DNA of 64,000 nucleotides, taken from Methylobacterium sp. J-078 (GTDB lineage: Bacteria > Pseudomonadota > Alphaproteobacteria > Rhizobiales > Beijerinckiaceae). Below the pieces are notes generated by a model. That model was not told where the DNA came from. It made no database searches and saw only the letters and a list, made by a program, of their open reading frames with translations. Positions 44,340 to 52,749 of this stretch are shown in pieces. Within the stretch, counting starts at the first letter, position 1. Each line of letters opens with the position of its first letter. Both the position numbers and the translations under genes were made by a program. The stretch is from the NCBI RefSeq assembly GCF_022829285.1, contig NZ_JAKSYI010000060.1, positions 1 to 64,000 of the forward strand, in the 5' to 3' direction.

Positions 44340-45377
44340 GTGGCGAGCGTGCCGATCCCCCAGCGCGCCCCGGGCGCGAACCGGGTCCTCAGTCCGGCGG
44401 ACGAGGTCGCCGCGCTGCTGCTCGCCATGGGTAAGCCCGCGGCCGGTCGCCTGTTGAAGTACTTCGAGCCGGACGAGATCCGGCGCATCACCCGCTCGGC
44501 CACCCAGCTCGGCACCGTGAGCGCGCGCCAGCTCGAGGACATCGTCGAGATGTTCTCCGACGAGTTCGCGTCCGACGGCCGCCTCGTGGGCACCGCCTCC
44601 GAAGTGGAGAAGCTGCTCACGGGCCTTCTTCCCGCCGATCAGGTCGCCGAGATCCTCGCCGATGTCCGCGGCGACGCCACCCGCTCCGTCTGGGAACGCA
44701 TGTCGGGCGTCTCCGAGAGCGTGATCGCGAGCTACGTGGTCAAGGAGCACCCCCAGACCGCGGCCCTCATCCTGTCGCGCCTGAAGCCCGCGGCGGCGGC
44801 CAAGGTCATGGCCCACCTGCCCCAGCCGACCCGCAACACCGTGATGCGGCGGATGCTGAGCTTCAAGCCGGTCGGCGACGGCGTGATCGAGATCATCGAG
44901 CGCGCCCTGCACGAGGATCTGCTCGCCAACGGCGCGCGCAACGCCGGGGCCGACACCCACGCCAAGATGGCCGACATCATCAACAAGATGGAGCGCACCC
45001 AGATCGACGAGGTGCTCACCAGCCTCTCCGAGTCGCGCCCGAAATCGGTGGAGATCCTCAAGGGTCTGCTGTTCACCTTCGACGACATCGTCAAGCTGGC
45101 CCCGCGCGCCCGCACCACCCTGTTCGACGCCGTGCCCAACGACCGGCTGGTCCTGGCCCTCAAGGGCACCGACGCCGAGTTCCGGGGGGTCATCCTGGGG
45201 GCGCTTTCCGCCCGCGTGCGCCGCATGGTGGAGCACGAGCTGAACGGCGGCGAGCCGGCGGCGCAGAAGGACGTGACGGAGGCGCGCCGCAGCATCACCG
45301 ACCTCGCCCTGGAGATGGCCGGGCGGGGCGAACTGGAGATCAATGCCGGGGGCGAGGTCGAGGCCCTCGTCCGCTAG
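44340..45377 (+). CDS. fliG: flagellar motor switch protein FliG
   Basis: The 345-residue protein couples the C-ring to FliF and to the stator. Domains run FliG_N (about 15-115, LSPADEVAALLLAMGKPAAGRLLKYF), FliG_M (about 125-200, HPQTAALILSRLKPAAAAKVMAHLP with the EHPQ motif) and FliG_C (about 225-335). FliG_C includes FTFDDIVKLAPRARTTLF and the charged torque helix. The start is GTG 44340, nine bases after GAGGA. Confidence 0.95.
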   Translation: MASVPIPQRAPGANRVLSPADEVAALLLAMGKPAAGRLLKYFEPDEIRRITRSATQLGTVSARQLEDIVEMFSDEFASDGRLVGTASEVEKLLTGLLPADQVAEILADVRGDATRSVWERMSGVSESVIASYVVKEHPQTAALILSRLKPAAAAKVMAHLPQPTRNTVMRRMLSFKPVGDGVIEIIERALHEDLLANGARNAGADTHAKMADIINKMERTQIDEVLTSLSESRPKSVEILKGLLFTFDDIVKLAPRARTTLFDAVPNDRLVLALKGTDAEFRGVILGALSARVRRMVEHELNGGEPAAQKDVTEARRSITDLALEMAGRGELEINAGGEVEALVR

Positions 45378-45404
45378 GGACGGGCCGCCCGACCCGATCG
45401 CGCG

Positions 45405-46466
45405 ATGTCCGACGAAGACCAGGAGGGCAAGACCGAGGCCGCCACCGAGCGCAAGATCCGCGAGGCGGTGGAGAAGGGCAACGTTCCGTTCTCCCGCGAG
45501 GCCCCCGTCTTCGCCTCGATCCTCGGGCTCCTCATCGCCCTGAGCTTCGTGGTCCGCGACGCGGTCAACCCGCTCCTCCAGGCGCTGGCACCCTTCCTCG
45601 ACCACCCCCGCGACTTCGCCCTGGAGAACAACCAGGACGTCGCCCACATCCTGGAGGGAACCGCCGTCGCGGCCGCGCGATTCCTGATCCCGATCGTGCT
45701 GATTCTCGGTCTGTGCGGCCTCGTCGCGTCCCTCGTTCAGAACGTCCCGAGTCTCGTGACCGAGCGGATCCGGCCGCAATGGTCCCGGGTTTCGCCCATG
45801 GCCGGCTGGGGACGGATCTTCGGCAAGTCGGGCCAAGTCGAGTTCCTGAAATCGGTCCTTAAATTTTTAAGCGTCAGTCTCGTCGCCCTGCTGCTCCTGC
45901 GCTCGGAGGGCAGCAAAGCCGTGAGTGCCATGTTCAGCGACCCGAGCCAGATCCCGGATCTCATCCTGACCCTGTCGATCCGGTTGATCTCGGTCGTGTG
46001 CGTCGCCACGATCGTCATCGTGGCGGCCGACCTCGTCTGGTCGCGGATGCGCTGGCAGCGCTCGCTGCGCATGTCGAAGCAGGACCTCAAGGACGAGCAC
46101 AAGCAGACAGAGGGCGATCCCCTGGTGAAGGGGCGCCTGCGCTCCCTGGCGCAGGACCGCGCGCGCAAGCGCATGCTCGGCAACGTGAAGCAGGCCACCG
46201 TCGTGATCGCCAACCCGACGCACTACGCCATCGCCCTGCGCTACGCCCGCGACGAGCAGCCCGCCCCCCTGGTCCTGGCCAAGGGCAAGGATCTCGTCGC
46301 ACTGCGCATCCGAGAAATTGCGGAGGCCAACGGCATCGCGGTGGTGGAAGACAAGCCTCTCGCAAGGTCCCTGTACGAGAGTGTCGAGGTGGACCAGATG
46401 ATTCCCGCGGAGTTCTACAGCGCTGTGGCCCAGATCCTGTTCTTCCTGTTCTCGAAAGCCCGCTGA
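45405..46466 (+). CDS. flhB: flagellar export apparatus protein FlhB
   Basis: The 353-residue protein has four membrane helices followed by a cytoplasmic domain with the autocleavage motif NPTHYA (VVIANPTHYAIALRYARDEQPAP). Cleavage there switches export from rod/hook to filament substrates. The N-terminus EDQEGKTEAATERKIREAVEKGNVPFSRE is typical. Its stop (TGATG) overlaps the next start. Confidence 0.96.
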   Translation: MSDEDQEGKTEAATERKIREAVEKGNVPFSREAPVFASILGLLIALSFVVRDAVNPLLQALAPFLDHPRDFALENNQDVAHILEGTAVAAARFLIPIVLILGLCGLVASLVQNVPSLVTERIRPQWSRVSPMAGWGRIFGKSGQVEFLKSVLKFLSVSLVALLLLRSEGSKAVSAMFSDPSQIPDLILTLSIRLISVVCVATIVIVAADLVWSRMRWQRSLRMSKQDLKDEHKQTEGDPLVKGRLRSLAQDRARKRMLGNVKQATVVIANPTHYAIALRYARDEQPAPLVLAKGKDLVALRIREIAEANGIAVVEDKPLARSLYESVEVDQMIPAEFYSAVAQILFFLFSKAR

Positions 46467-46915
46467 TGGCCGCGTCCTCTTCGACCGGAGCCCTCCGCGT
46501 GGATGGCGCAGACGTGCTCGCCGATGCCGAGCGCGTCTTCGCCACCGCGATCCGGGATTTCATCGCCGAACTCTGCCTCCTCGACGGCGGCATCCTGATC
46601 GGCTGGGTCCAGGCCGCCCGCCACGGCAACATCGCCGACCTCGTCGCCTCCTCCGCCGAGCCCTTCTTCAAGGAGGCCACCATCGCGTACGCGGACGGGG
46701 CGGACGTGCGCTTCGACTGGGGCCGCTCGCTGACCGTGGTGCTCGACATGGAGTTCGTCACCGAACCCGTGACGGTGTTCTTCAAGCTCATCCTCGACGG
46801 CGTCTATGTCGGCGTCGCCATCCAGCGCATCCTGGCGGACCAGGGCCCGGGCTTCTGCCTCGACGGCTTCCGCTCGGCCCTCGACGACGCCCGGCTGAGC
46901 CACGCCTCCGCCTGA
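46466..46915 (+). CDS. conserved hypothetical protein in the flagellar cluster
   Basis: The 149-residue soluble protein starts at an ATG that overlaps the flhB stop, so it is translationally coupled. Sequence features include an N-terminal helix (ADVLADAERVFATAIRDFIAELCLLDGGILIGWVQAARHGNIADLV) and alternating strands (ATIAYADGADVRFDWGRSLTVVLDMEFVTEPVTVFFKLILDGVYVGVAIQRILAD). No catalytic motif, signal peptide or known family is seen. Its tight coupling to flhB and position before ftcR suggest a chaperone- or regulator-like role in flagellar assembly. That is inference. Confidence 0.7.
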   Translation: MAASSSTGALRVDGADVLADAERVFATAIRDFIAELCLLDGGILIGWVQAARHGNIADLVASSAEPFFKEATIAYADGADVRFDWGRSLTVVLDMEFVTEPVTVFFKLILDGVYVGVAIQRILADQGPGFCLDGFRSALDDARLSHASA

Positions 46916-46997
46916 GGGCCCCCTGCGGCACCGCGCCGACCCTCCGTCGACCGGATCACGAACGCGTGTGTTCTTCCGGTCATTGACGGAGGCGAGG

Positions 46998-47021
46998 ATG
47001 CCAGACATTGCTAAAAGATAA
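46998..47021 (+). CDS. possible 7-codon mini-ORF upstream of ftcR
   Basis: ATG 46998 follows GGAGGCGAGG and is followed by six sense codons (PDIAKR) and TAA. It ends 26 bases before a large inverted repeat that precedes ftcR. A leader-type role is possible. A TTGACG (46984-46989) overlaps this region and could instead be a -35 element, in which case the mini-ORF would not be transcribed. Confidence 0.2.
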   Translation: MPDIAKR

Positions 47022-47046
47022 GCGAATCGATCCGGTTCGCGCGATT

Positions 47047-47092
47047 GCGAAACGCGAAGACAAAGCGTCCTCCCGTCTTGTCTTTGTTTCGC
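47047..47092 (+). promoter_or_regulatory. long imperfect inverted repeat upstream of ftcR
   Basis: Arms GCGAAAC-GCG-AAGACAA (47047-47063) and TTGTCTT-T-GTTTCGC (47078-47092) pair over 14 matched bases with one small bulge and a 14-base loop. They lie 59-104 bases before the ftcR ATG. The element could be a dimeric regulator binding site or a 5'-UTR hairpin. There is no T-run, so simple termination is unlikely. Confidence 0.55.
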
Positions 47093-47150
47093 TTTGGCGC
47101 TCGAACACGGCAACGCTCGTGTCTTGCGCAAGGTCAGTCGGAGCCGCTCG

Positions 47151-47834
47151 ATGTACGTCCTGGTCGATGCGCGGCCATCGGTGAATTCAGGGTACAAGGC
47201 CAGCTTCGATCGCGAAGGCATCTCCTCCCTCGGTCTCGACCCGCAGGAATTCACGCACTGGTTCCAGTCCTCGTCCCGGGTCGACCGGGAGGCGATCCAG
47301 GGATTCCTGTTGGGCGATTTCGAGGGCCGGGCCAAGTGCGCGACCCTGATCCGCCGGATGTCCCGCGCGCCCATCATCGCCCTGAGCGACGTGCGCTCCC
47401 TCGACCAGACCCTGCAGCTCTTCGAGGCCGGCATCGACGACGTGCTGCCCAAGCCCGTGCATATCCGCGAGATCCTGGCCCGCTCCGAGGCGATCTGGCG
47501 CCGGGTCAACGCGCAGGCCGGGTCCATCCGCGAGGCCGCGCCGGAGGCCGAGCGCCTGAAGGTGCATTTCGACGGGCGCGACCCCGAGATCGACGGGGAG
47601 GTGCTGCCCCTGCCCCGGCGCGAGCGGCACATCCTCGAATGCCTCGTGCGCAACCGGGGCAAGCGCATGACGAAGGCGCAGATCTACAACATCGTCTACG
47701 GCGTCTACAGCAACGGCGTCGAGGAGAGCGTGATCGAGGGTCACGTGAGCAAGCTGCGCAAGAAGCTCAGCCAGCGCCTCGGCCACGACCCGATCGAGGC
47801 CAAGCGCTTCATGGGCTATACCTTCGTCGGCTGA
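47151..47834 (+). CDS. ftcR: flagellar transcriptional regulator FtcR
   Basis: The 227-residue OmpR-like regulator controls flagellar genes in Rhizobiales such as Brucella. The N-terminal receiver-like domain (residues 1-118) contains IIALSDVRSLDQTLQLFEAGIDDVLPKPVHIREILARSEAI. The C-terminal winged helix (about 140-227) ends LVRNRGKRMTKAQIYNIVYGVYSNGVEESVIEGHVSKLRKKL. ATG 47151 is where homology begins. An unusual leader with an inverted repeat precedes it. Its location at the convergence of both flagellar operons fits a cluster regulator. Confidence 0.93.
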   Translation: MYVLVDARPSVNSGYKASFDREGISSLGLDPQEFTHWFQSSSRVDREAIQGFLLGDFEGRAKCATLIRRMSRAPIIALSDVRSLDQTLQLFEAGIDDVLPKPVHIREILARSEAIWRRVNAQAGSIREAAPEAERLKVHFDGRDPEIDGEVLPLPRRERHILECLVRNRGKRMTKAQIYNIVYGVYSNGVEESVIEGHVSKLRKKLSQRLGHDPIEAKRFMGYTFVG

Positions 47835-47907
47835 CGCCCGGTCGCGGCACCGTCCTGCGCGATGGATGTGAAGGGCCCTTGTCCCAGGAGCGAAGGCCCC
47901 CCGTGCC

Positions 47908-48531
47908 TCACTGGCAGAAACTGCGCGCGCCCGGCGTCCAGGCGCCGAAGCCCGTCGCGACCATGTTGGTGATCACCCGGCAGACATAGAGCTTCTGCGC
48001 CGGGTTGTTGTTCGGGCCCGCGTGATAGCGCGCCACGGCCAGGGTCCAGCTTCCCTCGCGGGCCTTGAGCTGCTTCAGGAACAGGGTCGCGTATTCCACG
48101 TTCCGACGCGGATCGATCATCGCCTCCAGGCTCGCGAACTTCTCGCGGTGGTAGTGGTGGTTGATCTGCATGCAGCCGAGATCGACGAGCTTGATCCCGC
48201 TCGCCCGCGCCTGAGCGAGCTGGCCCATCACGTCGGACGCGCTGGTCCCGAAATACGCCCGGCCCTGGATGTTCATGGCGTAGGGCTGCAGGGAGCCGCG
48301 CTTGCCGCTCTCGGTCAGACCGACCGCGTAGAGCACGCCCAGCGGCACCCCGTGGCGGGCCGAGGCGCCCGCCATCTCACGCTCGCAGATGTTGGCCGAT
48401 GCCGGCAGCGCCGCCGCCTTCACGGCGGCCGGGGATGCGGCGGGCGCCGGCGGCGCACTGTTGGCGCGCACCGGCTCGGCGAGGCTACAGGTAAACGCCG
48501 CTGCGGTCAGGGCTGCTCGGAACGCTCTCAT
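47908..48531 (-). CDS. lytic transglycosylase (SLT domain), flagellar-cluster associated
   Basis: The 207-residue exported protein has a signal peptide (RAALTAAAFTCSLAEPVRA). A lysozyme-like transglycosylase domain follows: ICEREMAGASARHGVPLGVLYAVGLTESGKRGSLQPYAMN (catalytic Glu in TESG), VDLGCMQINHHYH, and NVEYATLFLKQLK...WTLAVARYHAGPN. It would open peptidoglycan for the rod. ATG 48531 lies inside the fliK 3' end (47-bp overlap). Rod protein FlgJ of this group usually lacks a muramidase domain, so a separate enzyme here makes sense. Confidence 0.88.
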   Translation of the reverse strand: MRAFRAALTAAAFTCSLAEPVRANSAPPAPAASPAAVKAAALPASANICEREMAGASARHGVPLGVLYAVGLTESGKRGSLQPYAMNIQGRAYFGTSASDVMGQLAQARASGIKLVDLGCMQINHHYHREKFASLEAMIDPRRNVEYATLFLKQLKAREGSWTLAVARYHAGPNNNPAQKLYVCRVITNMVATGFGAWTPGARSFCQ

Positions 48532-51523
48532 GGTTTCGCTCGCTGGTGTCGGGAGCCGCCGGGCGGCCATCGGGCTGGCGCCGTTCCGGCTGGCCGGGCG
48601 TGGCGTGATCCGGGTTCGCGCCGGCCTCGGCCTGCGCCTGGAAGGCCTGCCCCTCGCCCGGTGCGGGTCCGTTGGGCGGTGAGCCGCTGGTGATCGCCAC
48701 GCGCTCGGGCTGGTAGCCACCCTGGCGCAGGAGATCGGCAAGGACTTCGCCCCCTTCGCGCAGGAGGGTCGCGGTCTCCTCGCGGGCGGCATGCAGGCTC
48801 ATCTCGAGTTGCCCGTCGCGCAGGCGCATCCGCACGAGGACGATTCCGAGATCGGCGGGATGCAGCTGGAGGGTAAGGAGGCGAAGCGGTCCCTCGATCC
48901 CCGAGGCCCCCGGAACCCCACCGACGGATCCGTGCGGCATCTGCCCCAGGATCGCGGCCGCGATTTGTTGCGCCGGCGGGGCGGAAGCGGTCTGCGGCGG
49001 CGTGCCGGCCAAGCCCTGTCCCGGGAGTGGTGCCGTCGGTGCGCCTAAACCGGGCTGCACCCCGAGGTCCGAGGCTGAAGGACCGGGTGATATCGGTTCG
49101 CCGAGCGGCGGCGTCTCGGCCCCCTGGGATCGCCGCGCCTCGGCGCGTTGCGGGCCGGCCTCGGAATCGTGGGGCGGAGGCGGGGACACGGGCATGGCGG
49201 GTTCCGCGCGCGCGCGCGCTACGCCGTCACGAACCGCCGCGTCAGGCAGCGAATCATCAGATCCAGGGCGCGCGGCCGGCTGCGCGGGCACGGCCTGCGG
49301 ACCGGCCAGTCCCGGTGCCTCGCCCGGGACGGAGACGGCACTGCGCGTGGGATCGACGGGCGGGCGCGCCGGCACGGTAGAGGCCTCCCGCACCGGATTC
49401 GCCTGCGGAGGGACGTCCCGAGCGGCATCGGACGGGAGCGCGCCAGTTGGAGGGCCGCCGAGGGCGGCCGCGACCGCGACGAACGGCGTCGCGACACCCT
49501 CGGCCCGAGGCCGGCTCACGGCCGCTTGGGCCACACGCCCGGGCGGCATTCGCGCCGGCGGCTCCGCCACGATCGCGGCCGCGTCGAGATCCACGGTCAC
49601 GGCCGGACTCGGCGTCGCAGCGTCCCGTGAGGCCGCAGCGCTTGGGCCGGCGACCGCCAGGTCCAGGGCTTGGCGCATCGCAGGATCGACGCGTTCGCCC
49701 GGCTGCCGTGGTTGCGCGGGCGCGCGCGGGACCGACGGAACGACGGAGGAAGGAAGCGCGGGTTCGGGCCTGGCCGGCAGGTCCTGGCCGGGACCGGGTT
49801 CCTGGGGTGAAGCGGGGTTGTGGCCGGTCGGCGATCCGAGATCGACCGGTGCCGGTGCGCCTGCGGGGATCGGGCGCGGGGAAACGCGCACCGTCTGCGT
49901 GGCGGCCGCCTGCTCGGATGAGGCCATCGCGCCGAGACCCGGAGCGGGCGCATCCCCCACGGGAGACTCGGCCGAAGCCGGGTGTGATCGAGGGACGTCC
50001 GACGCCGCGACACCGGCCGTTGTGCCGGCGGGCAGCGCCGGGACCGGTGCCGGGCTGGGGAGCGCGGGCAAGGACTCTTCGGCGGCTGGCGCCGCACCGG
50101 CAGCGGCCGAGGTGTCGAGCGGCCTCGGGGCGGGGTCCGCATCGGGCATCGGTGCCTCACCCGAGACCCGGGCGGGTCGTACGGGCACATCGGCCGGCGG
50201 AGCCGTGGCGGGACGGGGTGCCTGGACCACCGGCGCATCGGAGGCCAGGGTTTGATTCGCCGAATCTGCCGGCTGCCGGATGACGGACCGGGCGTCCCCC
50301 TCGCCGAACCCCGGTGGCGGTGCGGCGTCCGCCTCGGCCTGGATCACCGCCACCGGGAGGACCGGAGCGAGTGGGTCGGCCGGCCCGTGGCCCAGCGAAG
50401 CGACGGTCGACGCCACCCCGCGCAGCAACGAGGCCGGAGCGGTCGAGGATGCTGCCGGATGGGTCGCTCGTGCTGATTCCGGGGGGCGTCCGACCGCACC
50501 GGTCGGCGGCGGCGCGGCGAGATCGGAGACGGATTGCGGACCGACCCGGGCCGGCGGCGGCGCGCCCAGCCTGACCTCCGACATGATGGAATTCGACGCA
50601 CCGGACACGGATTGCAGCGGCGCGGTGGTCGGGGGCGCCCCAGCAGCCTGCGAGGCCGGGGCGGGAACGGCCGCGCCGACGCGGGGGCTTTCATCGGCGG
50701 GGGGCACACCCGTAGGCTGGGCAGGCCTCAGGGCCCTCTCGACGGAGAGCGGCATGACGTTCGCGGTCTGGAGCGCCGACGCGTCCGACGCCGGGGCCAT
50801 GGGCGCGCGTGCCGTGGCGGCTTCCGTAAACGGCGCCGCCCCTAGGGGCGTGAGGGTGGGGAGCACACCGGCATCCGGCGACGCGGCTGCGGCCTCGAAG
50901 GGCGCGCCGATCGGGGCCGGCCGTCCAACGGAAACGTTGGCGGGGGACCCGGCCAGGAGGCGCGGGAGCACCGGGGCGAAATGGGTCTCCCGTCGCAGGA
51001 TGGTCGCGCGGGTCCGCGCCTCGGGGGCCGGTACGGATGCGCCGGCCTGGACTGGGACATCGTCCGCGCCCTTGCCCTGCGGCAGGATCGCGAGCTCGAC
51101 CGGGTCCGCCGGCCCGGCGGCCTGCGCAAGGGCGGACATGGTCACAGTCAGGGGCTGGGGCAGATCAGAGCTTGGCACGGAGGCCGGCATGGCGCGGGCG
51201 ACGAGCACATCCAGCGCGTCGCGGGCAGGCAGGGGCGTGGGCCCCGTCCCGAGGGGCAGCGCGACGTTGAACGCGGCCAGGAGGTCGAGCGGTTTTACGG
51301 GTTCGGTCGTCGCACCGGGCGCCGAGCCATGGGCCTCGTCCTCCGCCGGAGGGCCGTCCGGTTCGGCGGGCTTGTCCTCCGGCGCGACCGTCCCCTTCAG
51401 GGCGCCGAGCAGCGCGACGAAGGCGGTGCCGGTCGCATCCAGCGCATCGGCGCCCCCGTTGCGGGTGCCGGCCGCATCCACAGGCGCGCGGGGTGTGGGA
51501 TTGGTGATGCCGAGGGCGTTCAA
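48485..51523 (-). CDS. fliK: flagellar hook-length control protein FliK
   Basis: The 1012-residue protein is exceptionally Ala/Pro-rich and probably mostly disordered through about residue 850. A conserved C-terminal domain follows: IEGPLRLLTLQLHPADLGIVLVRMRLRDGQLEMSLHAAREETATLLREGGEVLADLLRQGGYQPERVAITSG, the Flg_hook signature that signals to FlhB. FliK acts as a molecular ruler for the hook. It is much longer than many FliK proteins (about 400-600 residues). It is coupled to motC by an ATGA overlap and runs 47 bp into the transglycosylase gene. Confidence 0.9.
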   Translation of the reverse strand: MNALGITNPTPRAPVDAAGTRNGGADALDATGTAFVALLGALKGTVAPEDKPAEPDGPPAEDEAHGSAPGATTEPVKPLDLLAAFNVALPLGTGPTPLPARDALDVLVARAMPASVPSSDLPQPLTVTMSALAQAAGPADPVELAILPQGKGADDVPVQAGASVPAPEARTRATILRRETHFAPVLPRLLAGSPANVSVGRPAPIGAPFEAAAASPDAGVLPTLTPLGAAPFTEAATARAPMAPASDASALQTANVMPLSVERALRPAQPTGVPPADESPRVGAAVPAPASQAAGAPPTTAPLQSVSGASNSIMSEVRLGAPPPARVGPQSVSDLAAPPPTGAVGRPPESARATHPAASSTAPASLLRGVASTVASLGHGPADPLAPVLPVAVIQAEADAAPPPGFGEGDARSVIRQPADSANQTLASDAPVVQAPRPATAPPADVPVRPARVSGEAPMPDADPAPRPLDTSAAAGAAPAAEESLPALPSPAPVPALPAGTTAGVAASDVPRSHPASAESPVGDAPAPGLGAMASSEQAAATQTVRVSPRPIPAGAPAPVDLGSPTGHNPASPQEPGPGQDLPARPEPALPSSVVPSVPRAPAQPRQPGERVDPAMRQALDLAVAGPSAAASRDAATPSPAVTVDLDAAAIVAEPPARMPPGRVAQAAVSRPRAEGVATPFVAVAAALGGPPTGALPSDAARDVPPQANPVREASTVPARPPVDPTRSAVSVPGEAPGLAGPQAVPAQPAARPGSDDSLPDAAVRDGVARARAEPAMPVSPPPPHDSEAGPQRAEARRSQGAETPPLGEPISPGPSASDLGVQPGLGAPTAPLPGQGLAGTPPQTASAPPAQQIAAAILGQMPHGSVGGVPGASGIEGPLRLLTLQLHPADLGIVLVRMRLRDGQLEMSLHAAREETATLLREGGEVLADLLRQGGYQPERVAITSGSPPNGPAPGEGQAFQAQAEAGANPDHATPGQPERRQPDGRPAAPDTSERNHESVPSSPDRSGVYL

Positions 51524-52749
51524 CGCTGGCTCCTGCGCATGATCTCGTCGATCCGCCCGATCGCGCCCTCGGCGCGGGCGATGGCGGGCGCCACGGGGAG
51601 CACCCGCGGGCCCGTGGGGGTCGCGTCGGCGGACGCCGAAGGGGGCGCCGCCGCCCGGATCTCACGGGCGGTGGAGAGGGCCGCGTCGAGGAGATCGCGG
51701 TCGCCGGGCTCCAGCCGCGCGCGGTCGATCGCCCGCAGGGTGTCGAGGCATTCCTCGAAGCGCCCCTCCACCACGATGAGGGCCGCCGCCCGGTAGAGGC
51801 CGGCGCGCAGCGCCTCCTGGGAGCCGGGCTCCGCGAGGGTGACGCTGCGCTCGGCGGCGAACACCGCCGTGGCGGACTTGCCCTGGTCGACCGCGGCCCG
51901 CGCGACGAGGAGGTAGAGCTCGCGCCGGCCCTCGACCTCGACCTCGTCCAGCATGGCCTGCAGCCGGGCGAAGCGCGCCTCGCCGCCGGTGAAGTCGAGG
52001 CGGGTCAGGGCCGCGGCGAAGCGCTGGCGGAAGTTGCCGGCATAGACCGAGTGGCGGAAGCGGCGCAGGTACTGGACCGCCAGGGCCTCGAACTTCGCGA
52101 GGTCGCCGGCCTGGGCGAGCACGAAGATCTCCCGGCGCAGGGCCCCCTCCTCCACCAGGGTGCCGGGCGCCAGCAGGCGGGCGAGGTCGAGGAGGCGGAT
52201 CGACTGCGTCGGGTCATCGCGCACGACCAGGGCCGATTGCGCCATGGCCAGTTGCGCTCCGAGGCTCACGGGGACCGAGAGCGGATCGATCTTCACGAGG
52301 AGGGCGCGGGCTTCCTTCTCGCGCCCCTCGAGATAGGCGAGCGCGCCAAGGACCAGGGCGGTGTCGGACTCTGTCACCTTGCCCGAGGCGACGAGGTGGC
52401 GCGGCAGCGCGGGGCCGCCGCCGCTGAGGGCGAAGGTGACGGCCGCGCGCAGGTTCACGGTCTCCGCCCACGCATCGGGCTCCAGGGCGAGCATGCGCGA
52501 TTCGGCATGCGCCAGCAGGGCGCGCTGGCCGTGATGCGCCTGGGCGGAACCGAGGGCGACCTGGTCCTGCAGGAGTTGCAGGGTACGCACGAGTTCGACC
52601 GGGACGGTGTAGGGCTTGACCGGCAGGGGCTCGATGGGGGCGGCGGGCGCCTCGCCATGGCTGCCGCCCCCATGCGAATCCGCAGCCTGCACGGGGGCGG
52701 CGAGGAGCATTGCGGCCCACAGCCCCGAGACGAGGGCGCGCGCCATCAC
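51520..52749 (-). CDS. motC: periplasmic motility protein MotC
   Basis: The 409-residue exported protein (signal peptide MMARALVSGLWAAMLLAAPVQA) matches rhizobial MotC, a periplasmic partner of MotB required for motor rotation. It starts VKPYTVPVELVRTLQLLQDQVALGSAQAHHGQRALLAHAE and consists mainly of TPR-like helical repeats (EGREKEARALLVKIDP; GLYRAAALIVVEGRFEECLDTLRAIDRARL). It overlaps motB and fliK by 4 bp each. Confidence 0.9.
   Translation of the reverse strand: MMARALVSGLWAAMLLAAPVQAADSHGGGSHGEAPAAPIEPLPVKPYTVPVELVRTLQLLQDQVALGSAQAHHGQRALLAHAESRMLALEPDAWAETVNLRAAVTFALSGGGPALPRHLVASGKVTESDTALVLGALAYLEGREKEARALLVKIDPLSVPVSLGAQLAMAQSALVVRDDPTQSIRLLDLARLLAPGTLVEEGALRREIFVLAQAGDLAKFEALAVQYLRRFRHSVYAGNFRQRFAAALTRLDFTGGEARFARLQAMLDEVEVEGRRELYLLVARAAVDQGKSATAVFAAERSVTLAEPGSQEALRAGLYRAAALIVVEGRFEECLDTLRAIDRARLEPGDRDLLDAALSTAREIRAAAPPSASADATPTGPRVLPVAPAIARAEGAIGRIDEIMRRSQR

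Noticed and set aside
49200..49215. A (GC)n run inside fliK
   Set aside because: A short gcgcgc stretch in a very GC-rich low-complexity gene; no evidence of phase variation.
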